The notes: a model not told the origin generated them from the sequence alone. 64,000 nucleotides of DNA from P52-10 sp041397365 (GCA_041397365.1 JAWKWT010000002.1:310001-374000); one strand, 5' to 3'. Shown: positions 8,270 through 17,480, numbered from the stretch's first letter. A program made the numbers and translations.

Positions 8270-9623
8270 CCGCAAGCGCCTTCTGCTCGTCGACGACGAA
8301 GCCCCGATGCGGCAGGCGATCGCGCAATGGCTCGATCTGGCGGGCTTCGACGTCGATGCACATGGCAGCGCCGAAGCGGCGATCAACGCGGTGCGCTCCG
8401 ATTATGAAGGCATTATCATCACCGACCTGCGGATGGCGGGCCTCAGCGGCATGGATCTGCTGCGCCATGTCCAGCAAATCGACCCCGATCTGCCGGTGGT
8501 GATGATTACCGGCCATGGCGACATCCAGAGCGCGGTGGAAGCGCTGCAACTCGGCGCCTACGACTTCATCGAAAAGCCGTTCGAGCCGGAGCGACTGCTC
8601 GACGTGGTTCGCCGCGCCCACGAAAAACGCCGCCTGGTGCTGGAAAACCGCCGGCTGCGGATGATTGCGTCCGAACCGCAACTGGCCTCGCGCATCATCG
8701 GCTCCTCGCGCGCCGCCGAAACCATCCGCCGCCAGGTCGCCGAACTCGCGGGCGTGGATGTCAGCGTCATCATCTATGGCGAGACCGGGACCGGCAAGGA
8801 CCTAGTCGCGCGCTGTCTGCACGATTTCGGCCCGCGCAAGGCCGGTCATTACGTGCCGATCAATTGCGCCGCGATCCCGGAGACGATGGCGGAGAGCGAA
8901 TTCTTCGGCCACGACGCCGGAGCGTTCACGGGCGCTGTGAAATCGCGGCAAGGCAAGATCGAACATGCCGACGGCGGAACCCTGTTCCTCGACGAAATCG
9001 ACAGTATGCCGGCGGCGATTCAGGGCAAGCTCTTGCGCGTGTTGCAGGACAAGCAGTTCGAGCGGCTGGGCGCGAACCGCAGCATCGCCGTCGATTTCCG
9101 CCCCATCGCCGCCAGCAAGCTCGACCTGAAAAACCAGCCGGGCTTCCGCTCAGACCTTTACTACCGGCTGAGCGTGGCGGAACTGACCATTCCGCCGCTG
9201 CGGCAGCGCAAGGACGATATTTTGCTGCTGTTCGATTTCTTCGCGGGACAGGCGGCGCGGGCCAACGGGCGCGAGCCGCGGCCCTTGAACGTCGCCACCT
9301 CCAACCGGCTGATGACGCATGACTGGCCGGGCAATATCCGCGAATTGCGCAACGCGGCCGAACGCTACGCCCTCGGCATCGAAAGCATGCAACAGAGCGA
9401 CGCCGCGACCTCCGGCTCCGCGCCGACCCTGGCCGAGCAGGTCGACAGTTTCGAGCGCGCGGCGATCGAGCAGTCGCTGATCGAGGCCGGCGGACGGCTC
9501 CATATCGTCATGGAGAAGCTCGGCCTGCCGCGCCGCACGCTGACCGACAAGATGACCAAATACGGGCTTGACCGGAAGCGCTACACCGAGACCGATGGGC
9601 AGAAATCCGCCCCCGGCCAATGA
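8262..9623 (+). CDS. DctD/NtrC-type sigma54-dependent response regulator
   Basis: This 453-residue regulator has a receiver domain with phosphoacceptor Asp55 (IIITDLRMAG), the acidic pair DDE at 11-13 and Lys105. The AAA+ domain has Walker A GETGTGKD (173-180), the sigma54-contacting GAFTGA loop (220-225) and Walker B LFLDEID (241-247). A Fis-type helix-turn-helix closes the protein (GGRLHIVMEKLGLPRRTLTD). All residues needed to remodel sigma54 RNA polymerase are intact. Its ATG lies inside the end of the kinase gene. About 100 bases after its stop is a near-perfect sigma54 promoter that reads into the efflux operon, making that operon its prime target. Confidence 0.94.
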   Translation: MSDRKRLLLVDDEAPMRQAIAQWLDLAGFDVDAHGSAEAAINAVRSDYEGIIITDLRMAGLSGMDLLRHVQQIDPDLPVVMITGHGDIQSAVEALQLGAYDFIEKPFEPERLLDVVRRAHEKRRLVLENRRLRMIASEPQLASRIIGSSRAAETIRRQVAELAGVDVSVIIYGETGTGKDLVARCLHDFGPRKAGHYVPINCAAIPETMAESEFFGHDAGAFTGAVKSRQGKIEHADGGTLFLDEIDSMPAAIQGKLLRVLQDKQFERLGANRSIAVDFRPIAASKLDLKNQPGFRSDLYYRLSVAELTIPPLRQRKDDILLLFDFFAGQAARANGREPRPLNVATSNRLMTHDWPGNIRELRNAAERYALGIESMQQSDAATSGSAPTLAEQVDSFERAAIEQSLIEAGGRLHIVMEKLGLPRRTLTDKMTKYGLDRKRYTETDGQKSAPGQ

Positions 9624-9630
9624 TTGGTCG

Positions 9631-9642
9631 GCGGGAAACCGC
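9631..9642. promoter_or_regulatory. Short inverted repeat upstream of the sigma54 promoter, possible enhancer site
   Basis: GCGG-GAAA-CCGC forms 4-base arms about 85-95 bases upstream of the -24/-12 element, at a distance usual for upstream activator sites of NtrC-type proteins. The arms are short, so this is only a candidate. Confidence 0.25.
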
Positions 9643-9726
9643 ACATTGGGGATAAGCCAGCGGTTAGGCGGACCTCTAAATTGTTGAAATTACTAAAATA
9701 TTCTTAATCCCGGAGGTCGCACGGAA

Positions 9727-9741
9727 TGGCACGCAGCTTGC
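9727..9741 (+). promoter_or_regulatory. Sigma54 (-24/-12) promoter of the RND efflux operon
   Basis: TGGCACGCAGCTTGC matches the sigma54 consensus TGGCACG-N4-TTGC at every fixed position, with GG and GC separated by 10 bases. The predicted transcription start is near 9753. It lies directly downstream of the sigma54 activator gene and upstream of the NodT gene. It also argues against an in-frame start at 9743, which would precede the transcription start. Confidence 0.82.
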
Positions 9742-9823
9742 GATGGAGGCCGCAGTTGAGGCGGCGCTGTATGGCTCCGGCCAACATGTTTTGGCTGTCA
9801 CTATTCGCGTGCCTCGACCAACG

Positions 9824-11371
9824 ATGTTGAACAATAACCGGAACGCCAAGTTCGGCCGATCGCCAGAAGCGGGACGCGTGCAATCGCGATCGCGTCGGGC
9901 GGCTTTGGCTATGTCGCTGTGGATCACCATGCACGCACTGACCTCCTGTGCTGTCGGGCCGGATTTCCGCACGCCTCTGGCGCCGGAATCGCGCGGCTAC
10001 ACGCCGGGTCAGTCGCTCAAGGCGACGCGGGATGTTCCGGGCCTCTGGTGGGAGCGCTTCCGCTCGCCGGGGCTGAACAGCCTGATCGACGCCGGTCTCG
10101 CCCATAACAGCGACCTTGAGGCGGCCGAAGCCGCCGTGCGCGTCGCGCAGGCGAATGCCCTCGCCCAGCGCGCGGCCTTGTTCCCGTCGATCTCGGCAGG
10201 TTTCGATGTGAGCCGGCAGCGGGTGCCGATCGCGACGCTGAACACGGACGCCGCGAGCGGGGCCAGCATCTACAGCCTTCACACCGCGCAGGTGACGGTG
10301 GCGTTCGTGCCGGACCTGTTCGGCGGGACGCGGCGGCAGATCGAATCGGCGGAAGCCTTGGCCGAAGCACAGGCGTTCCAGCGTGAGGGCGTGCTGCTGA
10401 CGCTGTCCTCGAACATCGCGCTCGCCACGATCCAGGAAGCCTCGCTGCGCGGCCAGATCGCGGCCACGCGGCGGATCATCGACCTGCAAACCCGGTCGCT
10501 GAACCTGCTCAAGCTGCAAAACGAGCGCGGACAGATCGCGCTGCCGGATGTCGTCGCGCAGGAAACCGCGCTGGCGCAGGCGCGGCTGCTGCTGCCGTCG
10601 CTGGAACGGCAACTCGGGCAGCAACGCAATCTGCTGGCTTATCTGACGGGCCGGCTTCCCGGCGACGGCGTGCCCGAAACCTTCCGCCTGTCGTCGTTCC
10701 GTTTGCCGCGGCCGCTGCCGATGAGCCTGCCGGCGGACCTCGTTCGCCAGCGCCCCGACGTGCGCGCGGCGGAAGCCAATCTGAAAGCCGCCAATGCGCA
10801 GATCGGCGCAGCCATCGCCGCGCGGCTGCCGCAGATCGCCATCGGCGGCAATGCCGGCAGCAGCGCCACCGCGATCGCCAGTCTGTTCTCGCCGCAGACG
10901 CTGCTCTGGAGCGTTGCAGGAAGCGCCGCGCAGGCGGTGTTCGACGCCGGCGCGCGCGAATACAAGCAGCGCGCCGCGGAAGCCGCGACCGATCAGGCGA
11001 TCGCGCTCTATCGCAGCGCGGTGCTCGCGGCCTGTCAGAATGTCGCCGACGTCATCCGCGCGCTGCAAAGCGACGAGCGCGCGCTGGCCGCCGCGATCGC
11101 CGCGGAGCGATCGGCCTCGCAAAGCATCGAACTCGCGCGCGCGCAGATCGAACGCGGACAGGTGACCATTTCGGTGCTGCTGACCGCGCAGCAGGCTTAT
11201 CTCCAGGCGTCGCTCGCGCGCGTGCAGGCCGAGGCCGCGCGCCTCGCCGACACCGTCGCTTTGTTCCAGGCGCTGGGCGGCGGCTGGTGGAACCGGACTC
11301 CTCCGGTGATCGAAGCCGCACTCACGCCTGCCGCTCCCGTTTCAACCACCGCCGCCGCGTCTCAAAATTGA
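9824..11371 (+). CDS. NodT/OprM-type outer-membrane efflux lipoprotein
   Basis: This 515-residue protein is the outer-membrane channel of a tripartite RND pump. A lipobox (LTSC, lipidated Cys42 from this start) is followed by VGPDFRTP, typical of the NodT/OprM group. Two outer-membrane-efflux repeats follow, each with long coiled helices (for example NSDLEAAEAAVRVAQANALA and RPDVRAAEANLKAANAQIGA). The sigma54 promoter predicts transcription from about 9753, so I use ATG 9824 with a leader of about 70 bases. ATG 9911 is possible but leaves a very short signal segment, and neither has a clear ribosome site. The next gene begins 13 bases after its stop, first of a three-gene operon. Confidence 0.9.
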   Translation: MLNNNRNAKFGRSPEAGRVQSRSRRAALAMSLWITMHALTSCAVGPDFRTPLAPESRGYTPGQSLKATRDVPGLWWERFRSPGLNSLIDAGLAHNSDLEAAEAAVRVAQANALAQRAALFPSISAGFDVSRQRVPIATLNTDAASGASIYSLHTAQVTVAFVPDLFGGTRRQIESAEALAEAQAFQREGVLLTLSSNIALATIQEASLRGQIAATRRIIDLQTRSLNLLKLQNERGQIALPDVVAQETALAQARLLLPSLERQLGQQRNLLAYLTGRLPGDGVPETFRLSSFRLPRPLPMSLPADLVRQRPDVRAAEANLKAANAQIGAAIAARLPQIAIGGNAGSSATAIASLFSPQTLLWSVAGSAAQAVFDAGAREYKQRAAEAATDQAIALYRSAVLAACQNVADVIRALQSDERALAAAIAAERSASQSIELARAQIERGQVTISVLLTAQQAYLQASLARVQAEAARLADTVALFQALGGGWWNRTPPVIEAALTPAAPVSTTAAASQN

Positions 11372-11384
11372 GTTGGTAAGAAGC

Positions 11385-12578
11385 ATGACGAACCGCACGA
11401 CCAGCCTCAGAACGACAGCTTCGCTTGCAGCTCTCGCCCTGTTCCTTTGCGGCACGGCCCCCCTGCCAGCCATGGCCGTGGAAAATCCGGTCGGGAAAAG
11501 CGAGCAGGTTAAGATCACGCAGGATCAGCTGCGTCAGATCGACGTCACGACGACCACGCTCAAGACCTTCGCCCCGATGCGCACTGCGATCGGCCAGATC
11601 GCCTTCAACGAAGACGCGAGCACGGCCGTGCTGACGCCGTTCTCCGGCCGCGTCACGCGCCTGCTCAAGAAGGTCGGCGAGGACGTGACGCGAGGCGAGC
11701 CTTTGTTCGAGATCGACAGCCCGGAAGTCGTGCAGGCGCAGACCGATTTCATCGGCGCGTTGCAGGCGGTCGAGAAAGCGAAATCGCAACTGCGGCTGAC
11801 CAAGAGCGCGCTCGACCGGCAGCTCTCGCTGATGGCCGGCAAGGCAACCTCGCAGCGCGACGTCGATCAGGCCACCAACGATCACGCCGCCTCCGAAGCG
11901 GACAACGCCACCGCGCAAGGCGCGCTGACGGCGGCCCGCAACCGGCTGCGCGTCATCATCGGCCGCGACGGGCAGGAAATCGAGCGGCTAGAGCGCGAGC
12001 GCATCGTCAATCCGCTGATTACGATCAACGCGCCGATCGACGGCACCGTGATCGCGCGCAAGATCGGCCCCGGCCAGTTCGTCCGCTCGGACGGAACGGA
12101 ACTGCTCTATTCGATTTCGGACCTGTCGGTGATGTGGCTCAAAGCCTATGTGCCGGAAAGCGAGATCGCCTCCGTGCAGGTCGGCCAGTCGCTGGAAGTG
12201 AAGGTGTCCGCGCTTCCCAACAGGACGTTCCGCGCGCGCGTGAGCGGCATCGGCGCCTCGTCTGACCAACAGACGCGCCGCGTCGTCGTCCGCTCGGAGA
12301 TCGACAACCCGGACCGGCTGCTGAAAGCTGACATGTTCGCCACGTTCCGCATCGGCGCTGACGACGGCGCCGCCAAGCCTTGCGTGCCGCTTGCCTCCGT
12401 CATCCGTAACGGTGATGCGGCCAGCGTCTGGATCGAGAAGGAGCCTCGCGTATTTGAGCGCCGCTCGGTGCGCATCGGCAGCGAGTTCGACGGCTTCGTG
12501 CAGATCATCGCCGGTCTCAACCCCGGCGACCGCGTGGTCGGCCGGGGTGCGATCTTCGTCGACAACGAGCTGAAATAG
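11385..12578 (+). CDS. RND efflux periplasmic adaptor (CzcB/CusB-like membrane fusion protein)
   Basis: This 397-residue protein starts with a signal peptide (about 1-32, ending LPAMA). It has the lipoyl/hairpin/barrel order of the membrane-fusion family: GRVTRLLKKVGEDVTRGEPL and APIDGTVIARKIGPGQFV as the split lipoyl halves, an intervening helical hairpin (about 120-190), then a beta-barrel (LKAYVPESEIASVQVGQSLE) and a membrane-proximal domain (IAGLNPGDRVVGRGAIFVD). It bridges the inner-membrane pump and the outer-membrane channel. It lacks His- or Met-rich metal-binding stretches at the N-terminus, so its sequence does not reveal the substrate. Spacing to both neighbours is 13 bases. Confidence 0.9.
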   Translation: MTNRTTSLRTTASLAALALFLCGTAPLPAMAVENPVGKSEQVKITQDQLRQIDVTTTTLKTFAPMRTAIGQIAFNEDASTAVLTPFSGRVTRLLKKVGEDVTRGEPLFEIDSPEVVQAQTDFIGALQAVEKAKSQLRLTKSALDRQLSLMAGKATSQRDVDQATNDHAASEADNATAQGALTAARNRLRVIIGRDGQEIERLERERIVNPLITINAPIDGTVIARKIGPGQFVRSDGTELLYSISDLSVMWLKAYVPESEIASVQVGQSLEVKVSALPNRTFRARVSGIGASSDQQTRRVVVRSEIDNPDRLLKADMFATFRIGADDGAAKPCVPLASVIRNGDAASVWIEKEPRVFERRSVRIGSEFDGFVQIIAGLNPGDRVVGRGAIFVDNELK

Positions 12579-12591
12579 TTGCACCCCCGAC

Positions 12592-15500
12592 ATGTTGCGT
12601 GGACTGATCGGATTTTGTCTCGCCCGGCGAACGCTGGTGCTGATCGCCTTCCTTGCCTTCGTCGGCGCCGGAGCGTTCGCGTTCCGAACGCTTAATATCG
12701 AAGCCTATCCCGATCCGGCGCCGCCGATCATCGAGGTCATCGCGCAATGGCCCGGCCAATCACCTGAGGAGGTCGAGCGCTACGTCACGATTCCGATCGA
12801 GATCGCGCTTTCCAGCACACCCGGCCTGAAATTCACGCGCTCCAACACGGTCTTTGCGCTCGGCTTCATCCGCCTGCAATTCGAATACGGGCAGGACTAC
12901 AATTTCGTTCGCCAGCAGTCGATCAACCGGCTGAAGGATGTGCAGCTTCCGCCGGGCGTTCAGCCGGTGATCTCGCCGGCCGGCGGCATCAGCGAAATCT
13001 ACCGCTATCAGCTCACCGGCCCGCCCGGCATGAGCATCATGGAGTTGAAGACGCTCCAGGACTGGGTCGTCGAGCGGCGGCTTCGCATCGTGCCCGGCGT
13101 CGCCGACGTCGCGGTGCTCGGCGGCAACACCAAGGAATATCAGGTCGAGGTCGATCTGAACCGGATGATGTCCTACGGCCTGACGCTGCCGCAGATCATC
13201 TCGGCGATTTCCGCGAGCAACGCCAATGTCGGCGGCCGGACGATTTCTATCGGTGAGCAATCCGCCAATGTCCGCGGCATCGGCGTCATCACCTCGCTCG
13301 ACGATATCGGCAACATCGTCCTCAGCCAGCAGGGCGGCGTACCGGTGCTGCTGTCGAGCGTGGCCAATATCCAGGTGGGATTCAGACCCCGTATCGGCAT
13401 GTCCGGCCGCGACGGCGTGACCGACACGATCACCGGCATCGTGCTCATGCAAAAGCTCGAACGCACGATGGACGTGGTGAAGCGCGTCCGCGCCGCCGTC
13501 GAACAGATCAACACCGACGGTACCCTGCCGAAAGGCGTGAAGATCGAGGCGTATTACGATCGCGGCGACCTCGTCGCCATCACCATCGAAACGGTGCTGC
13601 ACAATCTGGCGTTCGGCATCGCGCTGATATTCCTGATCCAGTGGCTATTTCTCGGCAATCTGCGCTGCGCGATCATCGTAGCCGCGACGATTCCAGTGGC
13701 GCTGTTCCTTGCGGTGATGATTACGATCGCCCGCGGCGAGTCGGCGAACCTTTTGTCCGTGGGCGCGATCGATCTCGGTATCATCGTCGATGCGACCGTC
13801 ATCATGGTCGAGAACATCTTCCGCCATCTGGCGCATTACGATCCGCACGAAAACAACAGTCGCGTCCAGCGAACGGCGGATCGCCTGCACCATATCCTGA
13901 CGGCCGCGATCGAGGTCGACAAGGCGATCTTCTTCTCGGTGCTCATTACGATCGCGGCCTTCCTGCCGCTGTTCACGATGCAGGGCGTCGAAGGCCAGAT
14001 CTTCGGGCCGATGGCACGTACCTACGCCTACGCCTTGACGGGCGCGGTGATCGCGACCTTCACCGTGACTCCTGTCATGGCCGCGTTGCTGCTGCCGGAG
14101 AAGGTGGCCGAGGTCGAGACCTTCGTCGTGCGCAGGCTGCGTACGGGCTATCAGCGTCTGCTGCCGCTCGCCGTCGCCAAATATCGCGTTTCGGCCGTCA
14201 TCGCGCTCTGCTTCCTGCTCCTGTCGGTCGGCGTCGCGACGCGGCTCGGCACCGAATTCCTGCCGAAGCTGGAGGAAGGCAATCTCTGGATTCGCGCGGT
14301 GATGCCGCCGACGATCGCGCTCGAGGCCGGCAAGGATACCGTCGCGCGCATCCGCGACGTCATCCGCAGCTATCCGCCGGTGCGCACCGTGATCTCCGAA
14401 CAGGGACGCGGCGAGGAAGGCACCGATCCGGACGGCGCGTTCCTGGCTGAATTCTTCGTGCCGCTGAAGCCGTTCAACGAATGGCCGGCCGGGCTGAACA
14501 AGGAAAAGCTCGTCAAGGAGATGAGCGAAAGGCTGAACCGAGAATTCGTCGGCATCGATTTCAACTTCTCGCAATATATCCAGGACAATATCGAGGAAGC
14601 TGTTTCGGGCGTCAAAGGCGAGAACTCGATCAAGATTTTCGGGCGAGATCTGGCTGAACTGGAAAGGATGTCCAGCGCCGTCAAGACCGAGATCGGCAAG
14701 GTGCCGGGCGTGCGGGACCCCGCCGCGTTCAATCTGCTGGGCCAGCCGAACCTCGTCATTCAGATCAACCGCGAGGTTGCGGCGCGCTACGGCTTCTCCG
14801 TCGCCGACATCAACGCCGTTGTGCAGGCGGCGATCGGCGGCCAGGAAGTGTCCCGCGTCTATGAGGGTGAGATGAATTTCGGCCTCACCGTCCGTCTCGC
14901 GCCGGAATTCCGCCAGAGCATCGATGCCATCCGCGCGATTCCGGTGGCGCTGCCGAGCAACGACAGCAAATCGCTGCCGGCCTATGTCGCGCTCGGCGAA
15001 CTCGGCGAGGTAAAGCTGGAGCCCGGCGCGGCCTACATCTATCGCGAGAACAGCAAGCGCTTCATTCCGCTGAAATACAGCGTGCGCGACCGCGACCTCG
15101 GCTCGACGGTCGCCGAAGCGCAGGCGAGCGTCAGCAAGAACGTGGCGGTGCCGCAGGGCTACAGCCTCGAATGGTCCGGCGAGTTCGGCGCCTTGCAGGA
15201 AGCCAAGCAGCGGCTGATGGTGATCGTGCCGCTCAGCCTGCTGCTGATCCTGATGCTGCTCTACAGCCTCTTCAACACGCTCCGCGACAGCCTGTTGGCG
15301 CTGAGCGGCATTCCCTTCGCAGTCGCCGGCGGCATCTGGGGACTCTATATCGGCGGACTGAACTTCTCCGTCTCAGCGGCGGTGGGGTTCATCTCGCTGT
15401 TCGGCGTGTCGGCGATGGACGGTATCCTGCTGGTCTCCTATATCCGCAAGAACCTCGAAGAAGCCGGCATGGACCGCGACGAGGCGATCATCAATGCCGG

Positions 15501-15741
15501 CGAAACGCGCATGCGCCAGATCTTCATGACAGGCCTGTCGGCCTGCATCGGCCTCGTGCCGGCCGCGATCTCCACCGGCATCGGCTCGCAGGTGCAGCAG
15601 CCGCTCGCCTGCGTCATCGTCGGTGGCATGCTGCTGTCGCCCTTCTGTAGCCTCATGGTAATCCCGGTGCTGTCGCGCATGTTCATGCCGGCGACGCCCC
15701 GCTCGCTCCCCAGCGAAGAGACGGCGGTGCATCCCGCTTGA
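12592..15741 (+). CDS. CzcA-like heavy-metal-type RND efflux transporter
   Basis: This 1049-residue inner-membrane pump has the RND layout: a membrane helix, a large periplasmic loop, six helices, and the same again. In transmembrane helix 4 it has AIDLGIIVDATVIMVEN, with Asp394, Asp400 and Glu407 spaced exactly as the proton-relay triad Asp402/Asp408/Glu415 of CzcA. That places it with the HME (metal) branch rather than the drug branch. ISEIYRYQLTGP and VFALGFIRLQFEYGQD are also usual for CzcA/CusA. The metal cannot be fixed by reading; cobalt, zinc, cadmium or nickel are the family's usual substrates. It is the last gene of the sigma54-driven operon. Confidence 0.92.
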   Translation: MLRGLIGFCLARRTLVLIAFLAFVGAGAFAFRTLNIEAYPDPAPPIIEVIAQWPGQSPEEVERYVTIPIEIALSSTPGLKFTRSNTVFALGFIRLQFEYGQDYNFVRQQSINRLKDVQLPPGVQPVISPAGGISEIYRYQLTGPPGMSIMELKTLQDWVVERRLRIVPGVADVAVLGGNTKEYQVEVDLNRMMSYGLTLPQIISAISASNANVGGRTISIGEQSANVRGIGVITSLDDIGNIVLSQQGGVPVLLSSVANIQVGFRPRIGMSGRDGVTDTITGIVLMQKLERTMDVVKRVRAAVEQINTDGTLPKGVKIEAYYDRGDLVAITIETVLHNLAFGIALIFLIQWLFLGNLRCAIIVAATIPVALFLAVMITIARGESANLLSVGAIDLGIIVDATVIMVENIFRHLAHYDPHENNSRVQRTADRLHHILTAAIEVDKAIFFSVLITIAAFLPLFTMQGVEGQIFGPMARTYAYALTGAVIATFTVTPVMAALLLPEKVAEVETFVVRRLRTGYQRLLPLAVAKYRVSAVIALCFLLLSVGVATRLGTEFLPKLEEGNLWIRAVMPPTIALEAGKDTVARIRDVIRSYPPVRTVISEQGRGEEGTDPDGAFLAEFFVPLKPFNEWPAGLNKEKLVKEMSERLNREFVGIDFNFSQYIQDNIEEAVSGVKGENSIKIFGRDLAELERMSSAVKTEIGKVPGVRDPAAFNLLGQPNLVIQINREVAARYGFSVADINAVVQAAIGGQEVSRVYEGEMNFGLTVRLAPEFRQSIDAIRAIPVALPSNDSKSLPAYVALGELGEVKLEPGAAYIYRENSKRFIPLKYSVRDRDLGSTVAEAQASVSKNVAVPQGYSLEWSGEFGALQEAKQRLMVIVPLSLLLILMLLYSLFNTLRDSLLALSGIPFAVAGGIWGLYIGGLNFSVSAAVGFISLFGVSAMDGILLVSYIRKNLEEAGMDRDEAIINAGETRMRQIFMTGLSACIGLVPAAISTGIGSQVQQPLACVIVGGMLLSPFCSLMVIPVLSRMFMPATPRSLPSEETAVHPA

Positions 15742-15873
15742 GGGCGCGGCGTCGAGCAGCGCCTTTCGAACGGTGGCAGGTGGCGGACAGCATCGCTATA
15801 TGATGCACTATCCGGCGCTGCCGTTCGCGATCGAGATCGCAGCGCCTTCATTGATCCGCATCGAGGAACATCC

Positions 15874-16185
15874 GTGGCCGAACCGCTCGTCGTCGAAATT
15901 CCGCATCGCCTCGGCAAGGAGGAAGCCGCGCGGCGGCTGAAGGCCGGATTCGGCACGGTGCGCGCGCAGCAGGCGCAGTTATTGACCGTGCATGAGGAAA
16001 TCTGGTCCGAGGACCGGCTGTCGTTCCGGGTGGAGGCACTCAAGCAGGTCGCGGCCGGCACGGTCGACATCCGCGAAAACAATGTGCGGGTCGAGGTGCA
16101 ACTGCCCTGGCTGCTGGCGGGCCTCGCCAAGGGCATTCAGGGCAAGATTCAGCAAACCGCGACGCTGATGCTGGAAAAGAAATAG
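15874..16185 (+). CDS. Polyhydroxyalkanoate-system family protein
   Basis: This 103-residue protein resembles the small family annotated as polyhydroxyalkanoic acid system or PHA granule region proteins, with EIPHRLGKEEAARRLKAG at the start and WSEDRLSFRV in the middle. The GTG start at 15874 has GAGGAA 5 bases upstream. The family is linked by gene context to PHA metabolism in other bacteria, but no PHA gene lies in this window, so the role is open. The fold may be a small alpha/beta domain akin to START-like or BON-like modules; I cannot decide. It stands alone between the RND operon and the first palindromic repeat. Confidence 0.7.
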   Translation: MAEPLVVEIPHRLGKEEAARRLKAGFGTVRAQQAQLLTVHEEIWSEDRLSFRVEALKQVAAGTVDIRENNVRVEVQLPWLLAGLAKGIQGKIQQTATLMLEKK

Positions 16186-16208
16186 CCGCGCCGCGACGTC
16201 TTTCGTTT

Positions 16209-16281
16209 GAGCATGATCTATCCCGACAACCGGTTACCGTCCCCCGATCAGGTCGAGGGCAGGTTTTTCGGGACCATTCTC
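16209..16281. repeat. Degenerate copy of the dispersed palindromic repeat
   Basis: This copy begins GAGCATGATC and ends TTTTTCGGGACCATTCTC, like the others but with about 20 extra bases in the loop and several changes. Its outer edge meets the TAG stop codon of the minus-strand lipoprotein gene that ends at 16281. Confidence 0.6.
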
Positions 16282-16526
16282 TACCTCCCGTTCAGCATGT
16301 CTTCCGCGACGCGCCGATGGGTGCGATCGGTGCGCGCCTGCGATTGCTCGCGAGCGACATCCCGATTTTTCATGCAGGCGGCGTAGTCATTGGAGCCCGG
16401 CGCGCCGCGGCTGCTGCACAGCGCCTCATCGTCGGCAGCGGCGGAGGCCGTCGGCGACGGCGCGGTCTGGAAGCAGCCGGCCAGCATCAAGGCTGCGGCG
16501 AGGAGAACGAGGCAGCGGGGAAGCAT
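16281..16526 (-). CDS. Small putative lipoprotein
   Basis: This 81-residue protein begins MLPRCLVLLAAALMLAGC, a signal peptide with a lipobox (LAGC, lipidated Cys18). A short Ala/Ser/Thr linker follows, then a charged tail with two further cysteines (LCSSRGAPGSNDYAACMKNR) that could form a disulfide. It should be anchored in the inner or outer membrane. An upstream in-frame extension to 16631 has no membrane-export logic and is rejected. The function is unknown. Its stop codon TAG is the edge of a palindromic repeat copy. It faces the PHA-family gene tail to tail. Confidence 0.65.
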   Translation of the reverse strand: MLPRCLVLLAAALMLAGCFQTAPSPTASAAADDEALCSSRGAPGSNDYAACMKNRDVAREQSQARTDRTHRRVAEDMLNGR

Positions 16527-16642
16527 GAATAAAGGACCTGATGGGTGGAACGGCCTTCCTTCAGACGCCCATGTGGCGGATCGATGGCGCGGCGGGCACA
16601 GGATTTGTTCATATTGAATCACTTCCCCCACCGCTCGTGTTT

Positions 16643-16691
16643 GAGCATGATCTTATCCGAAAACCGGTTCCTACTTTTCGGGATCATGCTC
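16643..16691. repeat. Copy of the dispersed palindromic repeat (49 bases)
   Basis: It runs from GAGCATGATC through an ACCGGT centre to GATCATGCTC, a near-perfect 49-base palindrome. It lies between the start of the lipoprotein gene and the nitroreductase gene and is the only copy not at a stop codon. Confidence 0.9.
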
Positions 16692-16766
16692 CAGACCCGG
16701 TTTGAAATTTGACGAGCGATAAAATACAAACGCTACGCCGATTTCACAGACAGGGATGCCGGGGCG

Positions 16767-17444
16767 ATGGATTTCGAAACGCTGGTCAACACCCGCCGCA
16801 GCGTGCGCGGCTTCAAGAAGGAACCGGTACCGCGCGCCGTGATCGAGGAGATCCTGGCGGTCGCCAAGCGCGCGCCCTCCTCCATGAACACCCAGCCCTG
16901 GCATGTGCATGTGCTGACCGGCGAGCCGCTGGAGCAATTGCGCCAGCGCAACATGACCGAAATGGCCGCCGGCGCGAAGGTCAACCGCGAGATCGTCACG
17001 CATGGCGAATATGAAGGCATCCACCGCAAGCGGCAGGTGGACGTCGCCAAGAAGCTGTTCGCGGTGATGGGCATCGCGCGCGACGACAAGCCGATGCGGC
17101 AGGATTGGGTGCTGCGCGGCTTCCGCCAGTTCGACGCGCCGGTGTCGCTGGTGTTGACCTATGACCGGGTGCTCGACCCCGGCGCGGTCTGCCATTTCGA
17201 CATGGGCGCACTCTGCTACGGGATCGTGCTCGCCGCCTGGGATCGCGGACTTGGCACCGTCATCAACGGCCAGGGCATCATGCGCTCAGACATCGTGCGC
17301 GAAATCGCCGACATTCCGCCCGAGGAAGTCATCATGACCTGTGTCGCAATGGGCTATCCGAACGACGAATTCCCGGCGAACGGCGTCCGCTCCGACCGCG
17401 AGGAGAACAGCGACTTCGTCAAATATGTGGGGTTCGGGGCGTAG
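16767..17444 (+). CDS. Nitroreductase family FMN oxidoreductase
   Basis: This 225-residue enzyme has the nitroreductase signatures TRRSVRGFKKEPVPRAVIEE near the N-terminus (FMN phosphate contacts), APSSMNTQPWHVHV, and FDMGALCYGIVLAAWDRGLG for dimer and flavin contacts. Such enzymes reduce nitroaromatics, quinones or enones with NAD(P)H. The substrate cannot be inferred. It is monocistronic and converges on prpE. The 131-base gap between the two stops is filled mainly by a long hairpin and a palindromic repeat, which may act as a two-way terminator. Confidence 0.9.
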   Translation: MDFETLVNTRRSVRGFKKEPVPRAVIEEILAVAKRAPSSMNTQPWHVHVLTGEPLEQLRQRNMTEMAAGAKVNREIVTHGEYEGIHRKRQVDVAKKLFAVMGIARDDKPMRQDWVLRGFRQFDAPVSLVLTYDRVLDPGAVCHFDMGALCYGIVLAAWDRGLGTVINGQGIMRSDIVREIADIPPEEVIMTCVAMGYPNDEFPANGVRSDREENSDFVKYVGFGA

Positions 17445-17480
17445 GAGCACGCCCCCAGTTTGTCTTGCGGCGCATTTTCA

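Noticed and set aside
6470..9623. Naming the two-component pair dctB and dctD outright
   Set aside because: No dctA or dctPQM transporter is adjacent and the promoter nearby drives an efflux operon, so only the family resemblance is claimed.
9743..9823. In-frame start of the NodT gene at 9743
   Set aside because: It lies two bases after the -12 element, before the predicted transcription start near 9753.
16527..16631. Longer start for the small lipoprotein
   Set aside because: The extension would bury the signal peptide and lipobox inside the protein.
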